A model generated the notes under the pieces. The model made no database searches and was not told the DNA's origin. It saw only the letters and a list, made by a program, of their open reading frames with translations. 32,015 nucleotides of DNA from Helicobacter bilis ATCC 51630 (GTDB taxonomy: Bacteria > Campylobacterota > Campylobacteria > Campylobacterales > Helicobacteraceae). Shown here one piece after another: positions 10,306 through 18,710 of the stretch. The stretch covers positions 1 through 32,015 of the forward strand of contig NZ_JMKW01000030.1 in NCBI RefSeq assembly GCF_000686565.1. The letters run 5' to 3'. Each line of letters opens with the position of its first letter. The stretch's first letter is position 1. The position numbers and the translations under genes were made by a program.

Positions 10306-10887
10306 TTATGTGTTAAGAGTTGCTATAAAATCATGCAGCTTTGTTTTGATAAGCGTATGATTTTTTATAAACTCATTATGTGCGTTTTCACTGACAAAAT
10401 TACTCACGCAAAAGATTCCAATACATGGAATCTGAAAATATTGTGCGACTTTTAAAACGCTGAAAAATTCCATATTCTCAAGCGTAATATTTGCATGACT
10501 CATCATCGCATTATATTTATTTGTGTTTGTGATATAGTTACTTGAATTTACAATAACTTGCGGTAATTTCTGAATCTTATCATGTAGATTCTGCATAAAT
10601 GTTTCATGTGAAACATTATCTTTAAGTTCAAGTTTTACGCTATTATCAATCGGCGTATAAGAATGATTATCTAAAAAACTAAGCTCAATTTGCGTGGCAC
10701 TATAACTATACGCCATATCACCTATACGCAAACTTTCATCATAGCACCCTGCACTGCCTATGAATACAAGCTCTTTTGGCGCATACTGCAAACAAAGCTT
10801 TGTAAGCCCTATCGCACTAGACACTAAACCTATACCAATACTTTTTGCAAAGACAAACTGCTCACTCTCACCAGCACAAATATACAT
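10306..10887 (-). CDS. Nucleoside phosphorylase-family protein
   Basis: The fold family is the purine nucleoside phosphorylase / MTA-SAH nucleosidase group. ELVFIGSAGCYDESLRIGDM matches the conserved GSAGG...GD segment. LENMEFFSVLKVAQ corresponds to the conserved substrate-binding Glu segment, and IPCIGIFCVSNF to the following strand. At 193 residues it is shorter than usual (about 230), lacking most of the N-terminal strand, so the exact substrate is open: purine nucleoside, methylthioadenosine or a futalosine-type compound. The ATG is preceded by AAGGTGG at 5 nt. It ends 1 bp from the convergent PepSY gene and starts about 106 bp from the DUF2156 gene on the same strand. Confidence 0.7.
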   Translation of the reverse strand: MYICAGESEQFVFAKSIGIGLVSSAIGLTKLCLQYAPKELVFIGSAGCYDESLRIGDMAYSYSATQIELSFLDNHSYTPIDNSVKLELKDNVSHETFMQNLHDKIQKLPQVIVNSSNYITNTNKYNAMMSHANITLENMEFFSVLKVAQYFQIPCIGIFCVSNFVSENAHNEFIKNHTLIKTKLHDFIATLNT

Positions 10888-10993
10888 TACACCACCTTAA
10901 GATTCTAAAATATTGTTAAAATGCACCCTAAACCCTGCACGCACCCATAAAGATTATAAAATGCTTGGTATTAATAAACTCACAATCTCAAAT

Positions 10994-11890
10994 CTATACA
11001 ATATTCACTTCATATTTTTCTAAAATAAATTCTGGATTATATGATAGCTTTGCCTTACGCAAACCTTCTATACCTAAATCTTCTTCACGATTTACATATA
11101 AAATATCACTGAAGCAGTGGGATAAAAGCTGTTGATTAATCGCTTGATACGCCCCGCGATAGTTAATATCCGCCTTTTCTATATGGATAATACAAAGATT
11201 TTTTGAGATAATTTCACCAAAGCTAAAGGCAATCACTTCGCCATTAAATCGCAAAAGTCCGCCTAAAAATCCCAAATCCGCATAGTTTTCAAACACGCTT
11301 ATAATGCCTTTTGACTCATTTTGTAGTCCTTTATCACTTCCTGCGTTATCCCATTTTCTCCATACATTTAAGAGTTCGCTAAGATTATTTTCACCAATAG
11401 ATTCAAAGCTAAAGCCTTTATACTCATCAAAGAATCTATTGAGATGATTTTTCTTTTTATGATATTTGCGTCCGGTAAGCTCGATTAAATCTCGCGTTTT
11501 ATAAATATAATCACTTCTATCACGATTTAAAATAGGCGTTATACTATCGCCAAACACTTCGTGTAATAAGTCTAGATTCTGTTTCTCTATTGAATGGAAT
11601 ATAAGATTCTGTCCTTTTTGTTTATAGTGATTATGAAGTGAGATTAAAGCTTTCTTTTTATCCCCGCTACCAATAGGGAAAAAGCAAAATGGTGCTTCAT
11701 TAATATAAGTTGTTTCTATAATAAGACAATCATGCAGAATACAAAATGCTATCTTTCTAGCTAAACGCCAGATAAAAAGATTCCCAAAAGAAATATCAGA
11801 AATCATAAACTCTTCTTGTTGTAGATATGTGTTAATGAGTGTTCTATCTTGCAGTGTAATGTCTTTAAAAATAAGGGCTTGTTGTTCCAT
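10994..11890 (-). CDS. DUF2156 / phosphatidylglycerol lysyltransferase C-terminal-like protein
   Basis: The 298-residue protein matches the DUF2156 pattern, a double GNAT-like fold related to the aminoacyl-transfer part of MprF. Useful blocks are ITLQDRTLINTYLQQEE at the start, the basic TGRKYHKKKNHLNRF in the middle, GLLRFNGEVIAFSFGE, and the late INREDLG-like YVNREEDLGIEGLRKAK. There is no membrane segment, so it is not an MprF flippase and is probably cytoplasmic. The acceptor and donor are unknown. The ATG follows AAAAGG. It is divergent from hisD across a 127-bp region that would hold both promoters (a TAGAAT-type -10 lies on the minus strand near 11927-11932). Confidence 0.78.
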   Translation of the reverse strand: MEQQALIFKDITLQDRTLINTYLQQEEFMISDISFGNLFIWRLARKIAFCILHDCLIIETTYINEAPFCFFPIGSGDKKKALISLHNHYKQKGQNLIFHSIEKQNLDLLHEVFGDSITPILNRDRSDYIYKTRDLIELTGRKYHKKKNHLNRFFDEYKGFSFESIGENNLSELLNVWRKWDNAGSDKGLQNESKGIISVFENYADLGFLGGLLRFNGEVIAFSFGEIISKNLCIIHIEKADINYRGAYQAINQQLLSHCFSDILYVNREEDLGIEGLRKAKLSYNPEFILEKYEVNIV

Positions 11891-11981
11891 GCGTTAGTGC
11901 CTTTTTTGTAACAAAGTAAAAGTAAGATTCTATCAAAGTTTAGCTAAGATTATTACAAAAAAGCCGACTTTATAGTTTGTT

Positions 11982-11990
11982 TGCTATAAT
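11982..11990 (+). promoter_or_regulatory. Extended -10 promoter of hisD
   Basis: TTTGCTATAATG contains a perfect extended -10 (TATAAT at 11985-11990). The start site would be near 11997, about 20 nt before the hisD ATG. There is no room for a long attenuator leader. Confidence 0.65.
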
Positions 11991-12017
11991 GAAAAAACTA
12001 TCACTAAGGATTCTAAA

Positions 12018-13376
12018 ATGATTAAGATATTAAATATACAAGACAAGGATTTTGAGACGGAGTTTAACACTCTTTTAGCGCGTGCAAATACAGATATGGA
12101 TAGCATTATCCCTGAAGTGTTAAAAACGCTGCAAGATATTAAGCAAAGGGGCGAAGATGCCCTGCTAGATATTGTGAGAAAATATGACTCTTGGAATCCA
12201 CAAAATTTCAATGATCTAAAAATCGCAGAAGAAGATACCTTTAATGCGTATAGAAATCTAGATTCTAAAACTAAAGACGCATTGCAAATAGCACACGATA
12301 GAATCTATACATTCCACGCGAAAAATGCCCCAAAAGGCTTTATCTATCATGATGAATACGCAAATATGCTAGGGCAAAATATTATGCCCGTTACGCGTGC
12401 TGGTATCTATATCCCCGGTGGTAAAGCCTTTTATCCAAGCTCACTTTTAATGAATGCAATCCCCGCAAAAGTCGCCGGTGTGAAAGAAATCATTATGGCA
12501 AGTCCAACACCCAATAATCACATTAATGAACTCGTGCTTGCAGCGATGTATTTTTGCGGTATTAAAGAGGGGTATAAAATCGGTGGGATTGGCGCTATTG
12601 GCATGTTTGCCTATGGTTTTGGCGAGACTAAATGGAGTAAAGATTCTCTTTTTTCTCATACAAAAGATTCACATAAAGGCTTTAAAAAAGTAGATGTTAT
12701 CACTGGACCGGGAAATATCTATGTCGCCACTGCAAAAAAGCTTGTGTTTGGAGAAGTAAATATTGACATGATAGCAGGTCCTAGCGAGATTGGAATCATC
12801 GCAGATTCTCATGCTAATAGCGATTATTTAGCAATAGATATGCTATCACAAGCAGAGCATGATTCTATGGCAAGTGCGATATTAATCACAGATAATAAAG
12901 ATTTAGCTAAAGAAGTCGCACAAAAGATTGATACAAAGCTAACTCATCTAATGCGTAAAGACATAGCACAAAAAAGCATACAAGAAAGGGGGGCAATCAT
13001 CATTGTAGAGAATCTCAAACAAGCCGCAATGCTAATGAATGCCATAGCCCCCGAACATTTAGAGATTGTAACACAAGAGCCTTTCTCACTCTTAGGCGAG
13101 ATTAAAGCGGTTGGTGCGGTATTCTTAGGGCATTATACACCAGAGGCAATCGGCGATTATCTAGCAGGACCAAATCACACATTGCCAACAGGCGGCAGTG
13201 CGAGATTTTTCTCACCGCTTGGGGTAGAGCATTTCTGCACGCGTAGTTCTCTTATCTCTTTTTCAAAACAAGGCATTAAAAATCTAGCTAATCCTTGTGC
13301 TATCTTAGCTGAAACTGAAGGACTTGAAGCTCACAAACTCTCTGTTATATCACGTTTAGATTCTATAAAAGATTAA
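12018..13376 (+). CDS. hisD: Histidinol dehydrogenase
   Basis: HisD carries out the last two oxidations of histidine synthesis, L-histidinol to L-histidine, with zinc and NAD. Motifs are clear: RAGIYIPGGKAFYPSSLLMN, VDVITGPGNIYVATAKKLV, IAGPSEIGI, the zinc-binding SQAEHDS, the catalytic Glu-His in IAPEHLEI, and the C-terminal GLEAHKLSV. The length is 452 residues, longer than the usual 430 or so. The excess is mainly a polar insertion (WSKDSLFSHTKDSHKGFK) just before VDVITGPGN, and the usual GGAQA segment reads GIGAIG. Catalytic residues are kept, so activity is expected. The gene stands alone; no other histidine gene is in the window. Confidence 0.95.
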   Translation: MIKILNIQDKDFETEFNTLLARANTDMDSIIPEVLKTLQDIKQRGEDALLDIVRKYDSWNPQNFNDLKIAEEDTFNAYRNLDSKTKDALQIAHDRIYTFHAKNAPKGFIYHDEYANMLGQNIMPVTRAGIYIPGGKAFYPSSLLMNAIPAKVAGVKEIIMASPTPNNHINELVLAAMYFCGIKEGYKIGGIGAIGMFAYGFGETKWSKDSLFSHTKDSHKGFKKVDVITGPGNIYVATAKKLVFGEVNIDMIAGPSEIGIIADSHANSDYLAIDMLSQAEHDSMASAILITDNKDLAKEVAQKIDTKLTHLMRKDIAQKSIQERGAIIIVENLKQAAMLMNAIAPEHLEIVTQEPFSLLGEIKAVGAVFLGHYTPEAIGDYLAGPNHTLPTGGSARFFSPLGVEHFCTRSSLISFSKQGIKNLANPCAILAETEGLEAHKLSVISRLDSIKD

Positions 13377-13439
13377 ATTATGGAATCTAAGTTGTTGAGT
13401 GGATAAAGGATTTTTAATACATATAACATATTATTTTAA

Positions 13440-13447
13440 TGTATAAT
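13440..13447 (+). promoter_or_regulatory. asnB promoter -10
   Basis: TATAAT at 13442-13447, preceded directly by TG, lies 31 bp before the asnB ATG in very AT-rich DNA. The -35 is not obvious. The ATG at 13478 follows AAAGGCAGAAT. Confidence 0.5.
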
Positions 13448-13477
13448 TAATTCTAAATTTATCCAAAAAGGCAGAAT

Positions 13478-15434
13478 ATGTGTGGTATTTTAGGGACAAT
13501 TCCATCAAGCAATACAGAACTTTTCGATAGGGCATTAACGACAATACATCACAGGGGACCAGATAGTAATGGAGTATTTCATAATGAGAATATAAGTTTC
13601 GGTCATACGCGATTAAAAATTGTTGATTTAAGCAATAAGGCAGCCCAACCCATGCACTTTCCCTTAAATATTGACAATGTGGGGGGGGGGGGTAACCCAG
13701 CAAATAGATACAGCAAAACTGCATATAAAATATAGTCTAGTTTTTAATGGAGAGATTTATAACTTTTTAGAACTACGCGATGAACTCATAGCAAAAGGGT
13801 ATGTATTTCACACAGATTCTGATAGCGAAGTATTACTTGCTAGTTATGATGCTTATGGGAGCGCTTGTTTAAATAAATTTAATGGCATGTGGGCGTTTGC
13901 TATATTTAACCATGAAACAAAAGATCTTTTTCTATCCCGTGATAGGTTTGGAAAAAAGCCTCTTTTTTATGCTTTCATTACTGATGAAAACAATAAAAAG
14001 AAATTTGTTTTTGCTTCTGAGATGAAGGCAATCTATCCATTTTTAAAAGATGTAGAGCCTTCCAGCCATTTTAATGATATGATATATAACAAAATATATA
14101 GCTATGAATGCACAGAGCATACATTGATAGATGGCATTAAGCGTTTTCCACATGCACATTTTACGATTATAAATACAGATTCTATACAAAATGGTGTAGA
14201 TAGTCTTAAGCCGCAGAGATATTATCATATACTTGATAATATGCCATATAATCCGCAGACACCAAAACCTTATGAAGATATTGTTGCGGAATTTCGCCAT
14301 TTATTTTTTGATTCAGTAGCATTAAGAATGCGTTCTGATGTAAGTCTGGGCACAGCCCTTAGTGGCGGAGTAGATTCTAGCGCTACAATATGTGCCATGT
14401 CGCATGTAAGCAAAAATAGCACACAACATTTAAGACAATCAAATGATTGGCAGTATGTTTGCATTGCTTGCTTTAAAGATACGCCATTTGATGAGAGTAA
14501 GTATGCTAAGGCAGTGTGCGATCATATTCATATACAAGGTGAATTTTTAGAGATTAACCCGGTGGCACATTGGGATAAAATAGAGCATTATTTTTATCTC
14601 TTTGAGGATTTATACACAACAAGCCCTGTGCCAATGATCGCAACATATCAAGCCATAAAGCAAAAAGGTGTTACCGTAACACTTGATGGGCATGGTGCAG
14701 ATGAGCTATTTAGCGGTTATGGACATGTATTACAAGCTTTATGGGATGCAAGATTTAATATCAAGCAGATAAAAAATATCTTGCATATTCTTAATGATTC
14801 TAGCGAAGCGCCAAAACCAACACTAAAGCTTTATAAAGATGGGGCAAAATTTCTCTTATCAAGATTCAATAAAAACATACGAAATAAATTATACACACCC
14901 CATGATTCTCATCCTAATTTTAACAAACTTGATTATTTTTCAAAATGGCTTTATGAATTATTTACTCAAGATGTATTACAAACACTTTTGAGAAATTATG
15001 ATAGATATTCCATGATTAATGGCATAGAAGTGCGTATGCCATTCTTAGATCATAGACTTGTGGAATTTGTCTTTAGCCTACCTTATACATATAAAATTAG
15101 AAATGGCTATACAAAGGCACTAATTCGCGATGCTTTGCATGATATTATGCCAGAATCTGTGATTTGGCGTAAAAGCAAGATGGGCTTTGTCTCCCCTATC
15201 GTGCAGTGGATGCAGCGAGATAGAAAAGAGAATGGATTAAAAGAATGGTTTTTAGATATAGCACACTCTAAAGATTTTTTAGAATGTAATCTAGTGAGAA
15301 ACCCAAAAGATTTACAAACATTAATTATAAAAATATGCAATAAAGAAGAAAATAATTATAGAGTAGGCGAACAGGTGTGGTGTGAGTTAAACCCTTATCT
15401 ATGGCAAAAATCGCTAATATTTGCTAAAATATAA
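13478..15434 (+). CDS. asnB: Asparagine synthase (glutamine-hydrolysing) family, frameshifted by a G12 tract (phase OFF)
   Basis: The full gene is present but the reading frame breaks at a run of 12 G (13681-13692). As read, translation gives only 85 residues. With 11 or 14 G the frame joins into about 651 residues. The N-terminal part has the nucleophile Cys2 (MCGILG), HHRGPDS and the RLKIVDLS segment. Past the tract come LVFNGEIYNF, SDSEVLLASYDAYG and SRDRFGKKPLF of the glutaminase, then the synthetase domain with LSGGVDSSATI and LDGHGADELFSGYG. The tract falls in a Gly-rich loop between two conserved strands, where extra Gly would be tolerated. It may make asparagine, or amidate a sugar or other surface molecule as relatives in glycan clusters do; the sequence does not decide. 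An internal TTG at 13671 lacks a ribosome site and Cys2. Confidence 0.88.
13681..13692 (+). repeat. G12 homopolymer inside asnB (contingency tract)
   Basis: Twelve G in a row within the coding region. One base fewer, or two more, restores the asnB frame. Slipped-strand mispairing at poly-G of this length is a well known switch in Helicobacter and Campylobacter. A homopolymer sequencing or assembly error is the main alternative. Confidence 0.85.
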
Positions 15435-15839
15435 AGTCATGCTTAGCACGAATTTTATATTTGTTCTGAATTCCATACAAATGACATAATGTTACTTTTT
15501 GTAAGTTTATATAAAAATATAAATGGCAATTTAGTAATTATTTCAATGAGTTTGTAAAGGACTGCTTTATAATCAAAATAATCTTTGGCTGATATTTTGG
15601 CATTTAGTTTCTCGTCATTTTGAGTGTTGAGCGAAAAATCTTTTTTCAAAGTGTTTTATAGATTCTGTATTTTTAGATACTTTGACTAAAATCTCACTCA
15701 AATGCTAAAGGATATAATTTCTCTACTTTTATTGAGTAATTACAAGATTAAAAGTGTAGAATCTATAGATTCTAAGTTTCTAAAACAAACATAGAATCTA
15801 AAAAGCCAAAATATCACAATCTTAACTATAAGGATTTTT
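15435..15839. other. Gap of about 400 bp between asnB and gltS
   Basis: I see no convincing gene. A 64-codon minus-strand frame (15455-15649) lacks a ribosome site and a recognisable family. The right half is AT-rich with three AGAATCT/AGATTCT words, two of them forming a perfect palindrome at 15757-15774, and ends with AAGGA just before the gltS ATG. It should contain the gltS promoter, but no -10 stands out. Confidence 0.4.
15757..15774. repeat. Perfect 18-bp palindrome upstream of gltS
   Basis: TAGAATCTATAGATTCTA is its own reverse complement. It lies 66 bp before the gltS start codon, where a repressor or activator dimer could bind. Equally it may be a by-product of the over-represented AGAATCT word. 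Confidence 0.5.
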
Positions 15840-17375
15840 ATGCGACATATTTTATGCCTGTTTTTGTTTTTAAACACATTATTGCCGCTTTATGCGACTG
15901 AGAACGCACAAAATAGCACGACACAATGTGCCACAGATGATATAAAGCTAGAGAAAGTAGCTGCATGGCGTGATGAATATAGAATCAACACACAAAATGC
16001 GACAATCTATACTGCACCAAATAAGCAGTGCAAACTCGATACAACCATACCTAAGGACACAAAGCTAAAAGTGCTTGGTAAAGTGGATAACTACTATTCC
16101 ATAAGCTATACGCATGATAAAGAGACTAAACAGGGCTATATCAGTGTGCAAGATGTTAGTCTAAGTAGCATTGACTTTAATTTCTACTTCACGCTTGTGT
16201 GTATGGTGGCAGTTTTATTGCTTGGTAGATTCATAATCGAGCGTGTGAAAGTCTTGAGGGATTATAATATACCAGAGCCTGTTGTAGGTGGGGTTATAAC
16301 CGCGATTATGATTCTATTAATCTATAAAACATTACAGCTTGAGTTTAAGTTTGACACTTCATTATCAGAGCCTTTAATGCTTGCTTTCTTTTCATCAATT
16401 GGGCTTAGTGCCGACTTCTCCGCATTGAAAAAAGGCGGGAAAATGCTTACCATATTCCTTGTTATCATCGTTGGTGCGCTTTTTTTGCAAAATATCGTTG
16501 GCGTTGGTATATCCTATGCTATGGGTGTAGATCCTTTACTTGGTATGCTTGGTGGCTCTATCACAATGAGTGGTGGGCATGGCACAGGTGCTGCATGGGC
16601 TAAGATTTTTGAAGCAGATCCATACAACTTCTCTGCGGCAACGGGTGTGGCTATGGCATGTGCGACTTTTGGGCTTGTTATGGGTGGGCTTATCGGTGGT
16701 CCTGTTGCAAGATATCTTATTAAAAAGCATAATCTCAAATTGCCGGGCACAGAGCGAAATAATGAAGAAGCACATGGCTTTGAAACGCCGACAAAAGAGA
16801 GATTAATCACACCTATTAGCTTTATAGAGAGCCTTGCATTGATTGCAGCATGTTTATTAATCGGTAAAGTGTTAGAAGATGTTATGAAAGATGTCATGCC
16901 CGGGCTTAATCTCCCAACATTTGTATATTGCCTTTTCACAGGAGTAATATTGCGTAATACATTGCAAATACTAAACATTCATCAAGTATTTGATAGAGAA
17001 GTGTCTGTGTTAGGCAATGTCTCACTCTCTTTGTTTCTTGCATTTGCGATGATGACACTAAATCTCTGGCAGTTACTAGCCCTTGCATTACCATTGATTG
17101 TAATCCTTGTATCACAAGCGGTGCTAATGATACTTTATGCAGTATTTGTTACATTTAGATTCTGTGGTAAAGATTATGACGCTGCAGTCCTTGCGGCTGG
17201 ACATTGTGGTTTTGGATTAGGTGCTACACCGACTGCTATGGTAAATATGCAGGCAGTTACTTCACATTATGGACCAAGCCACATGGCATTTATTATCGTG
17301 CCACTATGCGGTGCATTCTTTATTGATATTATCAATGCGATTGTGATTAAAGGCTCACTTTCATTTTTGATTTAA
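15840..17375 (+). CDS. gltS: Sodium/glutamate symporter (GltS family) with N-terminal periplasmic SH3-like domain
   Basis: The C-terminal 400 residues are a GltS-type Na+/glutamate carrier. The evidence is LLLGRFIIERVKVLRDYNIP and PEPVVGGVITA near the start, MSGGHGTGAAWA in the first pore-loop repeat, GHCGFGLGATPTAMVNMQAV in the second, and about ten hydrophobic helices. Unusually, it is preceded by a signal peptide (about 1-19, ending LLPLYA) and an SH3-like segment (about 52-108: ATIYTAPNKQCK..., VDNYYSISYTHDKET, GYISVQDV). GltS proteins normally start at the first helix and are about 400 residues; this one has 511. The extra domain would face the periplasm. The ATG follows AAGGA. I see no frameshift at the junction, so the fusion looks real. 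Glutamate is the likely, not proven, substrate. Confidence 0.92.
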   Translation: MRHILCLFLFLNTLLPLYATENAQNSTTQCATDDIKLEKVAAWRDEYRINTQNATIYTAPNKQCKLDTTIPKDTKLKVLGKVDNYYSISYTHDKETKQGYISVQDVSLSSIDFNFYFTLVCMVAVLLLGRFIIERVKVLRDYNIPEPVVGGVITAIMILLIYKTLQLEFKFDTSLSEPLMLAFFSSIGLSADFSALKKGGKMLTIFLVIIVGALFLQNIVGVGISYAMGVDPLLGMLGGSITMSGGHGTGAAWAKIFEADPYNFSAATGVAMACATFGLVMGGLIGGPVARYLIKKHNLKLPGTERNNEEAHGFETPTKERLITPISFIESLALIAACLLIGKVLEDVMKDVMPGLNLPTFVYCLFTGVILRNTLQILNIHQVFDREVSVLGNVSLSLFLAFAMMTLNLWQLLALALPLIVILVSQAVLMILYAVFVTFRFCGKDYDAAVLAAGHCGFGLGATPTAMVNMQAVTSHYGPSHMAFIIVPLCGAFFIDIINAIVIKGSLSFLI

Positions 17376-17405
17376 GTTTTATAATCTTATAAATGTATGC
17401 TTTAG

Positions 17406-17442
17406 CCTTGTAACTTATCTAAATTTTTAGGTAAGCACAAGG
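17406..17442. terminator. Long stem-loop between convergent genes
   Basis: CCTTGT (17406-17411) pairs with ACAAGG (17437-17442), and inside it CTTATCTAAA (17414-17423) pairs with TTTAGGTAAG (17426-17435) with one G-T wobble. The hairpin lies between gltS and the convergent membrane protein gene, so it may stop transcripts from both sides. Neither side has a clear T run, so intrinsic termination is uncertain. Confidence 0.5.
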
Positions 17443-17611
17443 GGTTTCGAATAAATCTATACTTAAGCAAAACACCCAAGCATAGAATCTAAAATAACTT
17501 TTTAATTTCATCTCACACGAGCAAAACGACTACAAGAATGACAAAAAATAAACCCGATATATTTAATATAAGATTCTAAAACTTTTAAAAATTAAAGCAT
17601 AACAGAATCTA

Positions 17612-18376
17612 TCACACATATATCATCTTAATCCGAAGCCATGCTATGCTATAAAATATCGGTGCAAGTATGAGACATATAATCCCAAGTGGCAACACAA
17701 AGCGACCGACTAATCCCGCACATAGCACAATATAAAATGCACTCATAAAGAGTTTTTCCCCTGTAATCTTGCCTAAAAGCCTTAAGTATAGAATCATGCC
17801 TATAAATATACTAATTGTTGAAAGCCCTATAAAGCCAAAGAAGAGTTCTCCACTCATCTCAATACCAAAGATTCCAGAAAATAACGCTAATAATGTAATA
17901 AAATACATACTACCAGATGACATAAAAAAATAAAACATAAGTGTCTTACTTTGTGCCTGCATGGCGATTTGTTTTGTGAGTAAAAACTGCATATACGCTG
18001 CGATAAAAAGTGGTATTACAAGTATAGACAATATAAAGTTACAAACTAGCATGATTTTTACTCTGCGTTTAAAAAGTGTGATATTTTCAAGCGGGATAAT
18101 ATAACCCTTTGGTGTAGATTCTACATGTATTTGGCTTGTATTTGTTGATATAGATTCTGTGGTTGTGTGTTGATTGTTTTGTGGTGTTATCTCTATATCA
18201 ATATTACAAGCTATGTCATTATGTATATCAAAAATAACTTGCCTATTGATTAATGAATAGCCTTGTATATCATAAAGATTATTAATGTGTGTGAGAGATA
18301 ATTCATATATTTCGCCATTATCTGCTTTAATAAAGCCATTTGATAAAATCACACCCTTTAACTTTTTGCTTTGCAT
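17612..18376 (-). CDS. Multi-pass membrane protein with small N-terminal cytoplasmic domain
   Basis: I do not recognise a named family. The first 45 residues (KLKGVILSNGFIKADNGEIYELSLTHI split across the N-terminus) have the short-strand, Gly-rich look of a cold-shock/OB-like domain; this is a resemblance only. A polar Thr/Ser/Gln linker follows, then about six hydrophobic helices in the last 150 residues. The frame can start at a GTG at 18382, but AAGGAG overlaps that codon, so the ATG at 18376 (254 residues) is the better start. It converges on gltS and is divergent from the lipoprotein gene, with 334 bp between. Related membrane proteins with an N-terminal OB-like part are seen in other bacteria, role unknown. 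Confidence 0.65.
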   Translation of the reverse strand: MQSKKLKGVILSNGFIKADNGEIYELSLTHINNLYDIQGYSLINRQVIFDIHNDIACNIDIEITPQNNQHTTTESISTNTSQIHVESTPKGYIIPLENITLFKRRVKIMLVCNFILSILVIPLFIAAYMQFLLTKQIAMQAQSKTLMFYFFMSSGSMYFITLLALFSGIFGIEMSGELFFGFIGLSTISIFIGMILYLRLLGKITGEKLFMSAFYIVLCAGLVGRFVLPLGIICLILAPIFYSIAWLRIKMIYV

Positions 18377-18652
18377 TATCACTCCTTATTTGTTGTAATT
18401 ATAGTAAAAAAGCGTGATTTCGTATAAAGTATTATGGTGTATGTTTAGACAAATTTTTGGATAGATTTATACATATAATAATTATATTATTTCAAGGGGT
18501 TATTAGGATCTTTAATCCCCTTTCCACCTAATACTTGATTTGTGAAAACATAAATATTATTCTTCATAATTCACAATTTTATAGTCGAAACAACAAAATA
18601 TCTTTCTGTTTTTCTATTTTAATTCAACATTTAATCACTTCTTAAAATGCAC
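18377..18652. other. Divergent intergenic region with a stem-loop
   Basis: This is the left part of the 334-bp gap between the divergent membrane protein and lipoprotein genes. It is AT-rich with one GC-clamped hairpin at 18494-18522: AAGGGG/CCCCTT arms, a TT bulge, an ATTA/TAAT inner stem and a 7-nt loop. Because the flanking genes point away from each other, the hairpin is not an ordinary terminator; it could sit in a leader of the minus-strand gene. No gene is seen. Confidence 0.45.
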
Positions 18653-18680
18653 TTGACTCGTTTTTTTTTTTTTGTAAAAT
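18653..18680 (+). promoter_or_regulatory. Lipoprotein promoter with T13 tract in the spacer
   Basis: TTGACT (18653-18658) is a good -35 and TAAAAT (18675-18680) a fair -10. The spacer is 16 bp, 13 of which are a T run (18661-18673). Gain of one T would give the optimal 17 bp, and losses would weaken the promoter. Variable homopolymers in promoter spacers are an established way to vary outer membrane protein levels in H. pylori and Neisseria. Confidence 0.6.
18661..18673 (+). repeat. T13 homopolymer
   Basis: Thirteen T in a row, the longest T run in the window, located between the predicted -35 and -10 elements of the lipoprotein gene. Confidence 0.85.
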
Positions 18681-18710
18681 CGGCTTTCTATTTTTTATGA
18701 AAGGATAAAC

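Noticed and set aside
13671-15434. Separate gene starting at TTG 13671, downstream of a short 85-residue gene
   Set aside because: The TTG has no ribosome site, the product would lack the N-terminal glutaminase half with Cys2, and both parts match one asnB protein. It is one gene broken at the G tract.
15455-15649. 64-residue minus-strand frame between asnB and gltS
   Set aside because: No ribosome site and no family. It could be a gene remnant, but the evidence is too thin to annotate.
16514-16978. 154-residue minus-strand frame
   Set aside because: Antisense to the gltS membrane domain, with no ribosome site or recognisable motif.
17436-17455. tRNA T-loop-like sequence GGGTTTCGAATAAATC
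   Set aside because: No acceptor stem, anticodon arm or D-loop can be built around it.
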